Notes: generated by a model from the sequence alone, not told the origin. A DNA stretch of 64,000 bases from Pyrinomonadaceae bacterium (GCA_019186825.1 JABARP010000005.1:1-64000); one strand, 5' to 3'; counted from the stretch's first letter, positions 35,001 through 44,815 are shown. Program-made: numbers and translations.

Positions 35001-35602
35001 ATTCGGCCATTCAACTGCTTATCCGGCCGGTCAAGGATCTCAAGGTAAAAACGCTCAGGACCAAGGATCTCGGCAAGTTTCGTAGCGTGATCTACGGCCT
35101 TCTCCGAGGCGCCCGAGCGGAGGTAGTGAGCGATCGCACCATTATCTCCACCGGAAAGAGCGATAAGGCCCTTAGAGCGTTCAGCAAGTAACTCAAGATC
35201 GATGCGCGGTCGATGATGTAGACCTTCTTTGAAGGCCATCGAGGCGAGATAGGAAAGATTCTTGTAACCGTCAAGGTCCGTGGCCAGCAGAACGAGGTTG
35301 TAGAATCCGCGCTCACCCGCAGCGACCGTCGCCGTCCGGTCAAAACGGCTTCCGTTCGCTACAAAGGCCTCATAACCGATGATAGGTGAGATCTCCTTGC
35401 CCTTAAGGGTATTGAAGAATGAAACCGCGCCGTACATATTGCCGAGATCCGTTATTGCACACGCAGACATCTCGAATTCCGCGAGTTTTTGGGCAAGCGG
35501 CTTTAATTGGACTGTACTCCTCAAAAGACTATAATCTGTATGCAAATGCAGGTGGACAAAGTCCTTCACGTCTGGCTTTGATGTGGCAGTTTTGGACGGC
35601 AT
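32078..35602 (-). CDS. dnaE: DNA polymerase III subunit alpha
   Basis: This 1174-aa replicative polymerase has an N-terminal PHP domain (HLHLHTDYSLL at 17-27), a polymerase core with the catalytic PDIDIDF motif near residue 420, TFGTMASRAAVKDIGRVLG, SCRHTSVHAAGVVIS-like and YRPGPLDGGMIDDFV. A tandem HhH region (GLGANSISAIIAAR) and a C-terminal OB domain (VRVAGVVTASSIRYSKTGKR) follow. Length and order match DnaE1-type alpha. Its ATG is only 2 bp from the divergent miaB ATG. It is followed by accA in one operon. Confidence 0.97.
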   Translation of the reverse strand: MPSKTATSKPDVKDFVHLHLHTDYSLLRSTVQLKPLAQKLAEFEMSACAITDLGNMYGAVSFFNTLKGKEISPIIGYEAFVANGSRFDRTATVAAGERGFYNLVLLATDLDGYKNLSYLASMAFKEGLHHRPRIDLELLAERSKGLIALSGGDNGAIAHYLRSGASEKAVDHATKLAEILGPERFYLEILDRPDKQLNGRIADLAKQLSLPLVATNSVFYLDREDARAREAVLALEDGRILSNDLAEEPIRYLRSKGEMWELFGDEFPEALENTVKIAEMCTLVIPQGDDARQLPSFPIPAEFGSTDEYAYFEAIAWEGFEDRKASDWLPLIEANALKYDLGVYEERLRREIDTIKGMGFPGYFLIVWDFIRYAREQSIPVGPGRGSAAGSLVAYCLRITDVDPIEHELLFERFLNPERISMPDIDIDFCIRGRSDVIDHVTRLYGRDSVCQIVTFGTMASRAAVKDIGRVLGMSVGEVERVAKLLPPPRRGRNISLDQAVKEVPELKQMIDSDARVRGLFDLAKRVEGCSRHTSVHAAGVVISPKPLHELIPVAISPKEELTSQYPMGDLEKVGMLKMDFLGLTTLTIIEDCLRNLKERTGATIDWKSIPTNDAETMRLFAEGRTDAVFQFESSGMQDICRRMRPENLEDLSALNALYRPGPLDGGMIDDFVDRRRGVKEVEYMVPEMEEFLKPTFGVFVYQEQIMQIAQKLGGYSLGDADLMRRAMGKKKIEEMAKHRDKFVAGAVERKIDKKLATDIFELMAKFADYGFNRSHSIAYALVAFRTAYLKAHHPAYFYAAVLSHEANDAAKVFKYSNELKQMGLELLPPDINESGLGFTPSDSAVRFGLSAIKGLGANSISAIIAAREAGGKFTSLSDLVSRLAPGVVNRRGIESLIAAGAFDTLRPDGEAPAKWRAKLHAHIGPAMQAGARAAEDRERGQSGLFAAAANETDAVEAPLPDVPAWTLEEIAKNEKAAIGFYLYAHPIDAFAAELEASGVPPISVVAEANSRDLVRVAGVVTASSIRYSKTGKRFCTLRLEDRSGNAKCVAWSEAQTKFSSLLQDDQVVVITGKLESTENQEVSIIISEVTSLAEAAMANASSISIAVPESLARRDKLEGLFVLLTNSPGRCGVYLDLVDHGVDVRLHSPATKVQLSPSVLSEIESLGYRVEWH

Positions 35603-35604
35603 CT

Positions 35605-36930
35605 ATGAAAAAAGTTTATCTCGAAACCTATGGCTGTCAAATGAACGTCTCCGATTCGGAGCGCGTCGCGACGGCCCTTGGCCGAGACGGTTTTGAGATA
35701 ACGACAGACGCCGAAAACGCCGATGTTGTACTGATAAATACTTGCTCAGTTCGCGAAAAGGCAGAGCAAAAACTCTATACCCAGGTCGGTAGGATCCGCC
35801 ATGCAGACGGACCGAAACCCGTCGTCGGCGTCCTTGGCTGCGTTGCTCAATTAGAAGGCGAAACACTACTGAACAAGATCCCCGGAGTGGATTTTGTTGT
35901 TGGCACGCGAGCCGTTGGCCGCGTAAGCAACATTCTCGGCCGAACCATCGCCGGCGAAGACGGGATCGTTGATCTCGGCGAACGCGACGACGATTACGAC
36001 TGGACCGTAGCCGACACACATCGGCATTCGCCCTATGTGGCGTTCTTACCGATAATCGAAGGCTGCAATAAATTCTGCACATACTGCATCGTGCCTTTCT
36101 CGCGAGGGCGCGAACGTAGTTTGCCTGCGGACCAGCTGATCCAAGAGGTGCTTGACCTTAAGAGCCGCGGCGTCAAAGAGGTCCACCTGATCGGCCAGAA
36201 CGTAAATAGTTATCGGCCCGAGACAGAGACTGGCCTAGAGGGATTTGCAGGGAAGTCGGCCTTCTCGCGGCTGCTTCGTGCAGTTGCAGCCACCGGAATC
36301 GAGCGAATAAAGTTCACAACGTCATTTCCCCGTGATTTCCACGAAGACATTGTCGAGGCCATCGAAACGCACCCGAACCTCTGCAACTGGGTGCATTTGC
36401 CCGTTCAGTCCGGCAGCAACCGCATTCTGAAGCTCATGAAACGCGGGCACACGATCGACCGCTATCTAAAGCAGATAGATAGGATCCGCTCCTCAAGCCG
36501 CGATATTGCGATCACAACGGACATAATCGTTGGTTTTCCGGGCGAAACTGAAGAGGATTTCAAGGATACGGTCGAGCTTGTGAGATACTGTGGCTTTGAT
36601 AGCGCGTATATTTTCAAGTATTCGCCGAGGCCCGGCACACCCGCGTTCGAAATGGAGGACACGGTCTCATTCGCCGAGAAGACCCTGCGTTTCCTTGAGC
36701 TTGAGAACGTGCAGAAAGCGTGTCAACAGAGGCGTTTAGAGCGATATAACGATAAAGTCCTTGAAGTTTTAGCGGAAGGCACTTCGGCCCGCACCGAAGG
36801 CGGTATCACGGGCCATTCTACCTGCCACAAGGTCGTGAACTTCGTTGGCGATCCTAAACAGTTAGGCTCGATCGCAAACGTAAAGATCACACAAGTTAAA
36901 GCAAATTCTATGTTTGGAGAGGTCGTTTAA
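35605..36930 (+). CDS. miaB: tRNA-2-methylthio-N6-dimethylallyladenosine synthase MiaB
   Basis: This 441-aa radical-SAM methylthiotransferase adds the 2-methylthio group to i6A37 of tRNA. The N-terminal UPF0004 domain contributes cysteines (YGCQMN, NTCSVRE, GCVAQ). The radical-SAM CNKFCTYC motif follows PIIEGC near residue 155, and a C-terminal TRAM domain ends the protein (HKVVNFVG). ATG 35605 gives the canonical MKKVYLETYGCQMN start. The sequence upstream in this frame is antisense to dnaE. Confidence 0.97.
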   Translation: MKKVYLETYGCQMNVSDSERVATALGRDGFEITTDAENADVVLINTCSVREKAEQKLYTQVGRIRHADGPKPVVGVLGCVAQLEGETLLNKIPGVDFVVGTRAVGRVSNILGRTIAGEDGIVDLGERDDDYDWTVADTHRHSPYVAFLPIIEGCNKFCTYCIVPFSRGRERSLPADQLIQEVLDLKSRGVKEVHLIGQNVNSYRPETETGLEGFAGKSAFSRLLRAVAATGIERIKFTTSFPRDFHEDIVEAIETHPNLCNWVHLPVQSGSNRILKLMKRGHTIDRYLKQIDRIRSSSRDIAITTDIIVGFPGETEEDFKDTVELVRYCGFDSAYIFKYSPRPGTPAFEMEDTVSFAEKTLRFLELENVQKACQQRRLERYNDKVLEVLAEGTSARTEGGITGHSTCHKVVNFVGDPKQLGSIANVKITQVKANSMFGEVV

Positions 36931-36931
36931 C

Positions 36932-37414
36932 ATGGAAGAAACATCAAAATTGATCGAGGTAAAGATCGGCGCCTTGATAATGGATCCAAACACGAACACA
37001 CCCATCGTGGTGCTTAAGAGCCTTGATTCCGAGACCGTGCTTCCAATATGGGTCGGAGCCTTTGAGGCCAATGCGATCGCTATTGAGATCGAGAAGATCG
37101 TGCCGCAGAGGCCGATGTCCCATGATCTGATGCGGAACCTGGTGATCGAGTGCGGCCTTCATGCGACCGCAGTGGTAGTCACAGACCTTGCCGAGAATAC
37201 CTTTTACGCCCGTATCGAATTCATTGATAAGAAAGGAGATAAGGTGCTCCTTGACGCCCGTCCTTCCGATGCGATCGCTCTTGCACTGCGGCTGGACTGT
37301 CCGATCTTTGTCGATCAAAAGGTGATCGATCTTTCAGCAGCGAGCGGAGTCGGAGGAAGCACCCCCGAGGGCGATATGCCGCCGCCGGAAGACTGGCCGG
37401 AACTGATCGGCTAG
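36932..37414 (+). CDS. Bifunctional nuclease family protein (DUF151/BFN)
   Basis: This 160-aa protein of the BFN/DUF151 family, whose members are reported to have RNase and DNase activity, has PIVVLKSLDSETVLPIWVGAFEANAIA, RPMSHDLMRNL, and ARPSDAIALALRLDCPIFV, which together cover the whole conserved domain. The tail is Pro/Gly/acidic. ATG 36932 has a strong GGAGAGG (36916-36922). The 1-bp gap after miaB indicates co-transcription. Confidence 0.88.
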   Translation: MEETSKLIEVKIGALIMDPNTNTPIVVLKSLDSETVLPIWVGAFEANAIAIEIEKIVPQRPMSHDLMRNLVIECGLHATAVVVTDLAENTFYARIEFIDKKGDKVLLDARPSDAIALALRLDCPIFVDQKVIDLSAASGVGGSTPEGDMPPPEDWPELIG

Positions 37415-37423
37415 CTCATTGCA

Positions 37424-37591
37424 GGCTTACAACATAATCCTTATTATCAGACGCAGATGATGTTCTACTTCTGATTGCGTGTTCTGCAACAGGACCGCTC
37501 GGCTCTCCCTACTCCCTGCCTGAAGTACGACGTACCTGACTCTATAGGCCCGCCCTTGGTCGCCGGACGGTCGGCCTCGCGATTGTAAGTC
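37424..37591. other. Non-coding segment with a long-range closing stem upstream of metK
   Basis: The gap 37415-37713 has no gene. GGCTTACAA (37424-37432) can pair with TTGTAAGTC (37583-37591), nine pairs with one wobble, enclosing about 150 nt. Inside lie smaller stems, for example ACGCA/TGCGT near 37452 and GTACG/CGTAC. TTTT follows the 3' arm. I do not recognise a SAM riboswitch, 6S RNA or other known class; it could be the 3' region of the upstream transcript or an independent RNA. Confidence 0.3.
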
Positions 37592-37624
37592 TTTTGTCAG
37601 CGCTTATCTCAGGGTTGCTCCGCT

Positions 37625-37654
37625 TTGACACAGAGCGTCTTTTCCTACTATCAT
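37625..37654 (+). promoter_or_regulatory. Promoter of metK
   Basis: TTGACA (37625-37630, perfect) and TATCAT (37649-37654, five of six) with an 18-bp spacer. Expected start near 37661, leaving a 53-nt leader to the TTG start at 37714. The structured segment upstream would not be part of this transcript. Confidence 0.65.
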
Positions 37655-37713
37655 TTACGTTTTGCCAAAGGTCGCTTCGATCGATCGATAATACCAATAG
37701 GAGCTTTATTAAC

Positions 37714-38877
37714 TTGAGCAACGGAAATTTCCTATTCACTTCGGAATCAGTAACCGAAGGCCACCCAGACAAGATCGCCGACAATATTTCAGACGCGATC
37801 CTTGACGCGATCCTTGAACAGGATCCGAACGGCCGCGTAGCCTGCGAAACCTTGGTCACCACGGGACTTGCAGTCGTTGCCGGAGAGATCACCACGACAG
37901 CAACTGTCAACTACAAACAGATCATCCGTGAGACGATCGAAGAGATCGGCTATCACAACGCCGAATTCGGTTACGACTCGAATACCTGTTCGGTGATCGA
38001 TGCTATCGGCACACAATCACCGGATATCGCCCAGGGCGTGGATACGGGCGGTGCGGGCGATCAGGGCCTTATGTTCGGCTATGCTTGTAACGAGACGCCG
38101 GAACTGATGCCTATGCCGATCCAGATGGCACACAATCTAACCCGCAAGCTCTCTGAAGTTCGTCGTGACGGCACGCTTCCCTACCTTCGCCCGGATGGCA
38201 AATCGCAGGTTTCGATCGAGTACCGCGACGGCAAGCCGTTTCGAGTTGAGGCGGTGGTCATTTCGACCCAGACCGAAGATCTTCCGATCGAACAGATCCG
38301 CGCCGACATCCTCGATAAGGTCATCAAGCCGACGATTCCCGCTGACCTGCTTGATGAGAATACGAAATATCACATCAACCCGACCGGAAAGTTCGTGATC
38401 GGCGGCCCGATGGGCGACGCTGGTGTAACGGGCCGCAAGATCATCGTTGATACGTACGGTGGTTATGCCCCGCACGGCGGCGGTGCATTCTCGGGCAAGG
38501 ATCCGACGAAGGTCGACCGTTCCGCAGCTTATATGGCCCGCTACATCGCAAAAAACGTTGTAGCGTCCGGCCTAGCAGATAAGTGCACGGTGCAGCTCGC
38601 ATATGCGATCGGCGTGGCTGAGCCCGTTTCGGTCCTTATCGATACCCACGGCACAGGAACAATTGACGACGAACGCATCTCGGAGATCGTCAAACAGAAC
38701 TTCAGCCTTACGCCGAAAGGCATTATCGAAACCCTCGACCTGCGTCGCCCCATTTACAAGGCTACCGCACGCTTTGGCCACTTCGGCCGTGCGAATGACG
38801 AGTTCTCCTGGGAAAAGACCGATAAGGCCGAAGCCCTTCGTGACGCAGCCGAGAAGGCGGTCGGAACGAACGGTTAA
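37714..38877 (+). CDS. metK: S-adenosylmethionine synthetase
   Basis: This 387-aa methionine adenosyltransferase makes SAM from methionine and ATP. It has [24 protein letters not shown] at the N terminus, [12 protein letters not shown] and [18 protein letters not shown] (the phosphate-loop [16 protein letters not shown]). The start is TTG 37714, set by AGGAG ten bases upstream (37699-37703) and by the canonical N-terminal alignment. An open frame extends 40 codons upstream without family similarity. Confidence 0.97.
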   Translation: MSNGNFLFTSESVTEGHPDKIADNISDAILDAILEQDPNGRVACETLVTTGLAVVAGEITTTATVNYKQIIRETIEEIGYHNAEFGYDSNTCSVIDAIGTQSPDIAQGVDTGGAGDQGLMFGYACNETPELMPMPIQMAHNLTRKLSEVRRDGTLPYLRPDGKSQVSIEYRDGKPFRVEAVVISTQTEDLPIEQIRADILDKVIKPTIPADLLDENTKYHINPTGKFVIGGPMGDAGVTGRKIIVDTYGGYAPHGGGAFSGKDPTKVDRSAAYMARYIAKNVVASGLADKCTVQLAYAIGVAEPVSVLIDTHGTGTIDDERISEIVKQNFSLTPKGIIETLDLRRPIYKATARFGHFGRANDEFSWEKTDKAEALRDAAEKAVGTNG

Positions 38878-38890
38878 AATTTAAAACCTC

Positions 38891-40226
<1,336 letters not shown>

Positions 40227-40256
40227 GTTCCCTTCCTTTCATATCGATTTAGCTTG

Positions 40257-40289
40257 GATCCGGCTGCTTCAACCAGCCGGATCTTTTTT
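40257..40289. terminator. Rho-independent terminator between ahcY and lptFG
   Basis: GATCCGGCTG (40257-40266) / CAGCCGGATC (40274-40283), ten perfect base pairs with a 7-nt loop and TTTTTT (40284-40289). It serves ahcY (+). Its T-run overlaps the stop codon of the convergent lptFG gene. Confidence 0.92.
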
Positions 40290-42708
40290 ACGTCCGGATC
40301 CGCGAGATGAGATAGATTCCGAGCGTTGCAAATCCGAGAACTGGTGCCCAAACGGCAACGACCGGCGGAAGGCTGCCGGAAATACCGTACTGCTCGAAAA
40401 TATTCGTCAGGCCGATGAACAGTAGCCATAAGCCGACCGCAATGCTTAGCGAGGAGACCATAGGTGCCCTCCTCAACGAAATTCCCCATGGAGCAGAAAA
40501 AAGAACGATGATCAGCGGGACAAAAAGCGACGCAAACCGCTTCTGGACCCCGACCGAGTAAGCGTACTGTTCCGATTCAGCACTCGCCGCCTTCGCAGAC
40601 TCCGCAAGCTCGATGATGGAAAGGTGATTCGGCTTCGCACTCACATTCCTGAACGGATCGAACTCTGCCGGCAATTCCACTTCCCTCATCGGATTCTCAT
40701 TTAGCCTTTCTGAGTCCCGCGAAACGGCCACTACACCTTCCAGCTTTACCTTTGATCCCTCAAACTTCCCCGCCGTTGCGCGGTACACGGTTTGCAAACT
40801 TTCTCTATCACCCGAGAATTCGAGGACGATGATTTCGCTCGCGCGCGTTCGGAGATCAACGTTCTCGCTAGGCTTGCTCTTGTCGTTATCAGACGCACGG
40901 TAATTCGCATCTCCTTCACTGCCTGAGATTCCCCCGCGCGGCGATGCGAGCTCCGCGATCGGCCGGTTTGCTTTTTCGTTATCAGACGCTGACCCATCGT
41001 TTCTCGTACTACCGAGCACATAGGAGAAGATATACTTCCCTTCCGTCGTCCAAAGGCGCTTTGGCTGTACCTGTTTCCCGCCACTGCGAAGCTCTGCACG
41101 GACTTCGTCCTGGATCTGATTTGCTCTGGGTGCGATTGTCTCCTGCACTGCAAAATCCGCGACACCGAGTAGCAGTGCAAGGGCCAAGCACGGCAGCAGC
41201 AACCGGAACATACTCTGGCCTGCCGCCGCCCACGTCACGAGTTCGTTGTTCCGTGACTTGATCGCATACGCGGCAAGTACTGCGATCATAGCCGCCGACG
41301 GAGCGATCTGCAGATATGCGAACGGGATAAGAAACGTAAGATACTTGGTGAGCATCCATCCGCCGTTGTCGACGATCGATGCGAAACGCCACGTATCAAA
41401 CGCCGTAAAGATCAGGAAGACAATAAGAAGAAATGCCGTTGAGAGAAGGAAGTACCACGCAACGCTCGCCGTAATATCGAAGTCGCGAAGACCCGAGGTA
41501 ACATCAACTAACCTGTTCTTTAAGGACAGCCCGCTCGAGCGTCCTTTCATTTGCCCCAGGCGGGATGTGACGACATTCGATATCGATTCCGCGAACCGAA
41601 GCCTTGGACTGTAGGCGAGCCATACCATTGCCGCGATACTCGCGACGAGTGGCAGGAGACTCGCGATCGCAACCGGGAGCACACCTGTTCGGGCGAGCTG
41701 TTCGCCGGAGAATGCGACCAGGTAATACCCGATCAATGCTGCCAGAGCAAGTGCGATCCCAAAGCCGCGTCCGCCACGACGAAAACGCAGCACCATTATC
41801 GTGCCCAAAAGGCAAAAGATGAACGGCGTAAGCGACATCACAAACCGCCTGAACAGGACGATCTGGGCCTCGGTCCGCGTCTTGCCCTCTGCGTTTGCCG
41901 CGACATCCGTAAGGTCATCAAGGCCAAGTTCGTCGGGCAGGCGAACGGCAGTCGCGAGGCGACTCAATAATTCGGCCCGCTTTGTTTTCAAAGCCACGCG
42001 AATATCCTTGATCCGCTCAAAGGCATACTTGCCGCCCGTCTCAGCCTCCGGGATCGTGATCACGGCGGCGTTTTCGAGTACGAGTTCGGTGGCTTCGCCG
42101 GCGATCTCGATCCTCCCGATATCTGATGTGATCAACCGGTAGACACCATTCGCCGGATCCAGCTGGGAAATGAATACACGTTTTAGGTATCCGGTCTGGG
42201 GATCGGAATCGCGGGCAAGGATCGTAAAACCGTCGATCTCCGTATAAAAGATGCCGGGCTCGATAGGCGATTCGAACTTCGAGATAGCGGAGCGCATGGC
42301 GACTTCCCGCACAAGTGCCGCGGCAAACGGCACCCCCTTTAGGTTCACGAAGAGAGCGAAAAGCGACAACACGATCCCGAGCACGACGATCGGCACTGCT
42401 ATTTGAACATTGCCAACGCCGGCGGCTCGAATTGCCGTCAACTCACTGTCACCCTGCAGTTTTGAGAGGCCGATTATCGTGCCCACCAAAACCGCCATTG
42501 GACAGGTAAACGCAATGACGTTCGGGATGAGGCCGATCATCAGCTGCCATATGAGGCCGCTCGGGATATTTACGTTAAAGAATAATTCAGAATATCGGCT
42601 TGCCTGCTGGAGGAAAAGAATGACGGTCAGCAAAACCCACGAAAAAAGAAAGTACGGAACAACCGCACCCAATAAATACCGTGAGATGAGCCAGCTAACC
42701 CTTTTCAT
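40288..42708 (-). CDS. Fused LptF-LptG lipopolysaccharide export permease
   Basis: This 806-aa protein contains two complete YjgP/YjgQ permease units in one chain. Residues 1-~375 form an LptF-like half: SWLISRYLLGAVVPYF, CPMAVLVGTIIGLSKLQGDSELTAIRAAG and a periplasmic jellyroll. Residues ~405-806 form an LptG-like half: DFDITASVAWYF, NNELVTWAAAGQSMFRLLLPCL, a jellyroll with a low-complexity polar insert, and C-terminal TMs. LptF and LptG are normally separate and form a heterodimer over LptB to extract LPS from the inner membrane. No frameshift or stop is seen at the junction. It follows recO by 14 bp. Confidence 0.9.
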   Translation of the reverse strand: MKRVSWLISRYLLGAVVPYFLFSWVLLTVILFLQQASRYSELFFNVNIPSGLIWQLMIGLIPNVIAFTCPMAVLVGTIIGLSKLQGDSELTAIRAAGVGNVQIAVPIVVLGIVLSLFALFVNLKGVPFAAALVREVAMRSAISKFESPIEPGIFYTEIDGFTILARDSDPQTGYLKRVFISQLDPANGVYRLITSDIGRIEIAGEATELVLENAAVITIPEAETGGKYAFERIKDIRVALKTKRAELLSRLATAVRLPDELGLDDLTDVAANAEGKTRTEAQIVLFRRFVMSLTPFIFCLLGTIMVLRFRRGGRGFGIALALAALIGYYLVAFSGEQLARTGVLPVAIASLLPLVASIAAMVWLAYSPRLRFAESISNVVTSRLGQMKGRSSGLSLKNRLVDVTSGLRDFDITASVAWYFLLSTAFLLIVFLIFTAFDTWRFASIVDNGGWMLTKYLTFLIPFAYLQIAPSAAMIAVLAAYAIKSRNNELVTWAAAGQSMFRLLLPCLALALLLGVADFAVQETIAPRANQIQDEVRAELRSGGKQVQPKRLWTTEGKYIFSYVLGSTRNDGSASDNEKANRPIAELASPRGGISGSEGDANYRASDNDKSKPSENVDLRTRASEIIVLEFSGDRESLQTVYRATAGKFEGSKVKLEGVVAVSRDSERLNENPMREVELPAEFDPFRNVSAKPNHLSIIELAESAKAASAESEQYAYSVGVQKRFASLFVPLIIVLFSAPWGISLRRAPMVSSLSIAVGLWLLFIGLTNIFEQYGISGSLPPVVAVWAPVLGFATLGIYLISRIRT

Positions 42709-42722
42709 AAGATCGGCAGAAC

Positions 42723-43481
42723 CTAGCGCCGGATTTGGACTCCTGCCTGCAGGGCCCTGTCAACCCTTTCGTACCCGGTCGCACGCCCTATCATTCGCTT
42801 AAGGAGCGAAGACAATTTTTTGATCGAATCTTCCGCTGCCGGCTCTGACGCAAAGGTCATTGGTGACTCTTTTCGCGTCCGTTGAATGATGTTCCGCTCA
42901 ATGGCGGTGAGTGTTTCGCCGCCTGAGCTCTTCCGACATCGTGAACAGATCAGCTGAAACTCCGCCCCAACCTGTGCATCTAGGTCGTCCCCGATCGCAA
43001 GATCGCAGATCGAGCATACTTCCCAGCTCGGGAAGAAACCGCCAAGGCGAAGCAGCCACGCTTCAAAATAGAGCGATATCGGCCGGATCGCTTCAGGGTG
43101 CTCTCGAACCGCTGACAAAGAGGCATTCACCATTCTGTACATTGCCGGATCAGGGTCTTCGGCAGGTAAGCACGCGATCAATATGTCGATCAAGTATGCG
43201 AATTCCGTAAGCAGTTCCGGCGAACTGACCAGATCGAACGCTGACTCGATGACCTCGACCTTGTCAAGGTCGACGAGTTCGCGCGTTTCCTTTTGAAAAT
43301 ACGCGGCATTCACCCGCGAGAGCGGTTCAAGGCCGCTGCCGAACTTGCTCTTGAGGCGTTTCGCCCCTTTTGCCACGGCCCTGACAATACCGTGATCCGC
43401 CGTCAACAGAACCGCGATCTTGTCGGCATCGGCCAGATCGTAGCTTCGCAGGACGATGCATTCTGTCTCAACCACGGCCAT
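42723..43481 (-). CDS. recO: DNA repair protein RecO
   Basis: This 252-aa recombination mediator works with RecR to load RecA. It has an N-terminal OB domain (ECIVLRSYDLADADKIAVLLTADHGIVRAVAKGAK), a helical middle, and a four-cysteine zinc site (CSICDL ... CSRCRK). It lies between the small membrane protein gene (19-bp gap) and lptFG (14-bp gap) in a minus-strand operon. Confidence 0.93.
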   Translation of the reverse strand: MAVVETECIVLRSYDLADADKIAVLLTADHGIVRAVAKGAKRLKSKFGSGLEPLSRVNAAYFQKETRELVDLDKVEVIESAFDLVSSPELLTEFAYLIDILIACLPAEDPDPAMYRMVNASLSAVREHPEAIRPISLYFEAWLLRLGGFFPSWEVCSICDLAIGDDLDAQVGAEFQLICSRCRKSSGGETLTAIERNIIQRTRKESPMTFASEPAAEDSIKKLSSLLKRMIGRATGYERVDRALQAGVQIRR

Positions 43482-43500
43482 ATGCTATTAAAGTATTGCT

Positions 43501-43674
43501 TTAACTTGGGGGCAGAAAGTAAAGTATCCAGGCAAGTACCAGGCTTATGATCATGAACTGGAGGAACGTCTTTCCCGCATACCAAAGGCGTTGCTTGGTC
43601 GTACCGGTTGCGAACACACCAAACGCGACGGACACAAAAAAGGCGAAAAGTACCAAATAAATGAAATGGATCAT
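43501..43674 (-). CDS. Small membrane protein (57 aa)
   Basis: A 57-residue open frame beginning MIHFIYLVLFAFF has two hydrophobic segments (about residues 3-22 and 38-54) separated by a short basic loop containing TTKQRLWYAGK, and ends in PPS. A strong GAGGAG lies six bases before the ATG. The ATG overlaps the stop of the upstream gene (ATGA, 43671-43674), a translational-coupling arrangement. The function is unknown, but spacing, SD and coupling support a real gene between the 126-aa membrane protein and recO. Confidence 0.72.
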   Translation of the reverse strand: MIHFIYLVLFAFFVSVAFGVFATGTTKQRLWYAGKTFLQFMIISLVLAWILYFLPPS

Positions 43675-44051
43675 GCTTTTCTCCTCAGTTTGATGTCAAC
43701 GCAGTCGATAACGGCGAGGTAGTTCAAAAGCCCCGCAAGTTCGAGGAACCGGCCGCCATATTCAAAGGTCGCAAGGGCAGCGATATGCTTATCGGGCTGA
43801 GCTGCTAGAAAGTAGCTGACAAATCCGCCGAGCCCGTTGCCCATACGCGATACGAAGTTCAGCAAATAGAGCAACTGCCCATCCTGATAGCTGAATCCGG
43901 GATAGTATGCACCGCCGTTTATGATCGCAAGGGCGAACAGGGCCCACACTACCACGCCGATCACCACGGCACGGACAACCTTCCCCTGCAAAAAGTAGCC
44001 GGCTCCGGGGACGAACCATGCAGCAATGATCAATAGTATCGGTTTATCCAT
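43671..44051 (-). CDS. Small integral-membrane protein of unknown function
   Basis: This 126-aa protein has about three to four hydrophobic segments. The N terminus LLIIAAWFVPGAGYFLQGKVVRAVVIGVVVWALFALAII carries the PGAGYFLQGK motif found in small membrane proteins with a TM2-like hairpin. A GFVSYFLAAQPDKH loop and a C-terminal LLNYLAVIDCVDIKLRRK close the protein. ATG 44051 is preferred to the TTG two codons upstream. It is placed between an amidotransferase-like hydrolase gene and the 57-aa gene. I cannot assign a function. Confidence 0.72.
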   Translation of the reverse strand: MDKPILLIIAAWFVPGAGYFLQGKVVRAVVIGVVVWALFALAIINGGAYYPGFSYQDGQLLYLLNFVSRMGNGLGGFVSYFLAAQPDKHIAALATFEYGGRFLELAGLLNYLAVIDCVDIKLRRKA

Positions 44052-44059
44052 TTGCAAAA

Positions 44060-44815
44060 TTAGGCCTGATGAGCCGAGGACGCCTTCGCCCGTTGTGTTT
44101 CACGGCAACGATCCGCAAACCACCGAAATATCGCTGCAGAGAGGTCGTCGGACTTCCAACTAAGCTCAGGATGCCATTGAACTCCGAGAACGTGCCGTTC
44201 AGGCCGCGTGTCCTCGATGCACTCAACGATGCCATCCGGCGCCCAAGCAGTCGCCTTAAGATTCGCACCGATATTCCTAAGCGCTTGATGATGGTGTGAG
44301 TTCACACGACACTCCAAAGTCTTTTCAGGAAGAAATCCGGAAAGTAGACCTTTCTCAACACGGATCGAGTGCGAGTTACGGCCGCGCGGAATTCCCTGTT
44401 CGTGCTTGATCGGTTCTTTGACCTCCGATCCGATATCTTGAATCAAGCTGCCGCCTCGGTGCACATTCAATGCCTGCATCCCGAAGCAGATGGCCAAGAC
44501 CGGAAGATTCCGTGCCTCAGCCGCATCGAGAACCAAACGGTCGACCACATCCTTTTCCGGAACTACTCGACCGAGCTTTGGATGTGGGGCCTCACCAAAT
44601 AGGTTCGGATCGACGTCGGAATCGCTACCGGGAAGCAAAATGCCATCAAGGTCAGCGGCAACCGCTGATATGTAGTCCTCGTTCGGGATCAGGGCGATAT
44701 GGACCGGCGTGCATCCCATTGCCTCTACGGCTTCGCTGTAATCGCGCCCGAGGTAGAACCTATCGGTTTCCAACTCCAAACGCATTGTTATCCCGACTCG
44801 CGGCCTAACGGTCAT
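44060..44815 (-). CDS. Class I glutamine amidotransferase-like hydrolase (peptidase C26/PuuD type)
   Basis: This 251-aa alpha/beta hydrolase of the gamma-glutamyl hydrolase group has ILLPGSDSDVDPNLFGE, the nucleophile elbow ICFGMQALNVHRGGSLIQDI with Cys near residue 109, and the catalytic His/Glu in VQWHPE near 226. The family removes gamma-glutamyl groups, for example from gamma-glutamyl-GABA. The true substrate here is unknown. It is the first gene of the minus-strand operon leading to recO and lptFG. Confidence 0.85.
   Translation of the reverse strand: MTVRPRVGITMRLELETDRFYLGRDYSEAVEAMGCTPVHIALIPNEDYISAVAADLDGILLPGSDSDVDPNLFGEAPHPKLGRVVPEKDVVDRLVLDAAEARNLPVLAICFGMQALNVHRGGSLIQDIGSEVKEPIKHEQGIPRGRNSHSIRVEKGLLSGFLPEKTLECRVNSHHHQALRNIGANLKATAWAPDGIVECIEDTRPERHVLGVQWHPELSWKSDDLSAAIFRWFADRCRETQRAKASSAHQA

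Noticed and set aside
37415-37713. SAM riboswitch upstream of metK
   Set aside because: No SAM-I, SAM-II, SAM-III or SAM-IV core motifs could be found on the plus strand; a consensus promoter lies downstream of the structured part.
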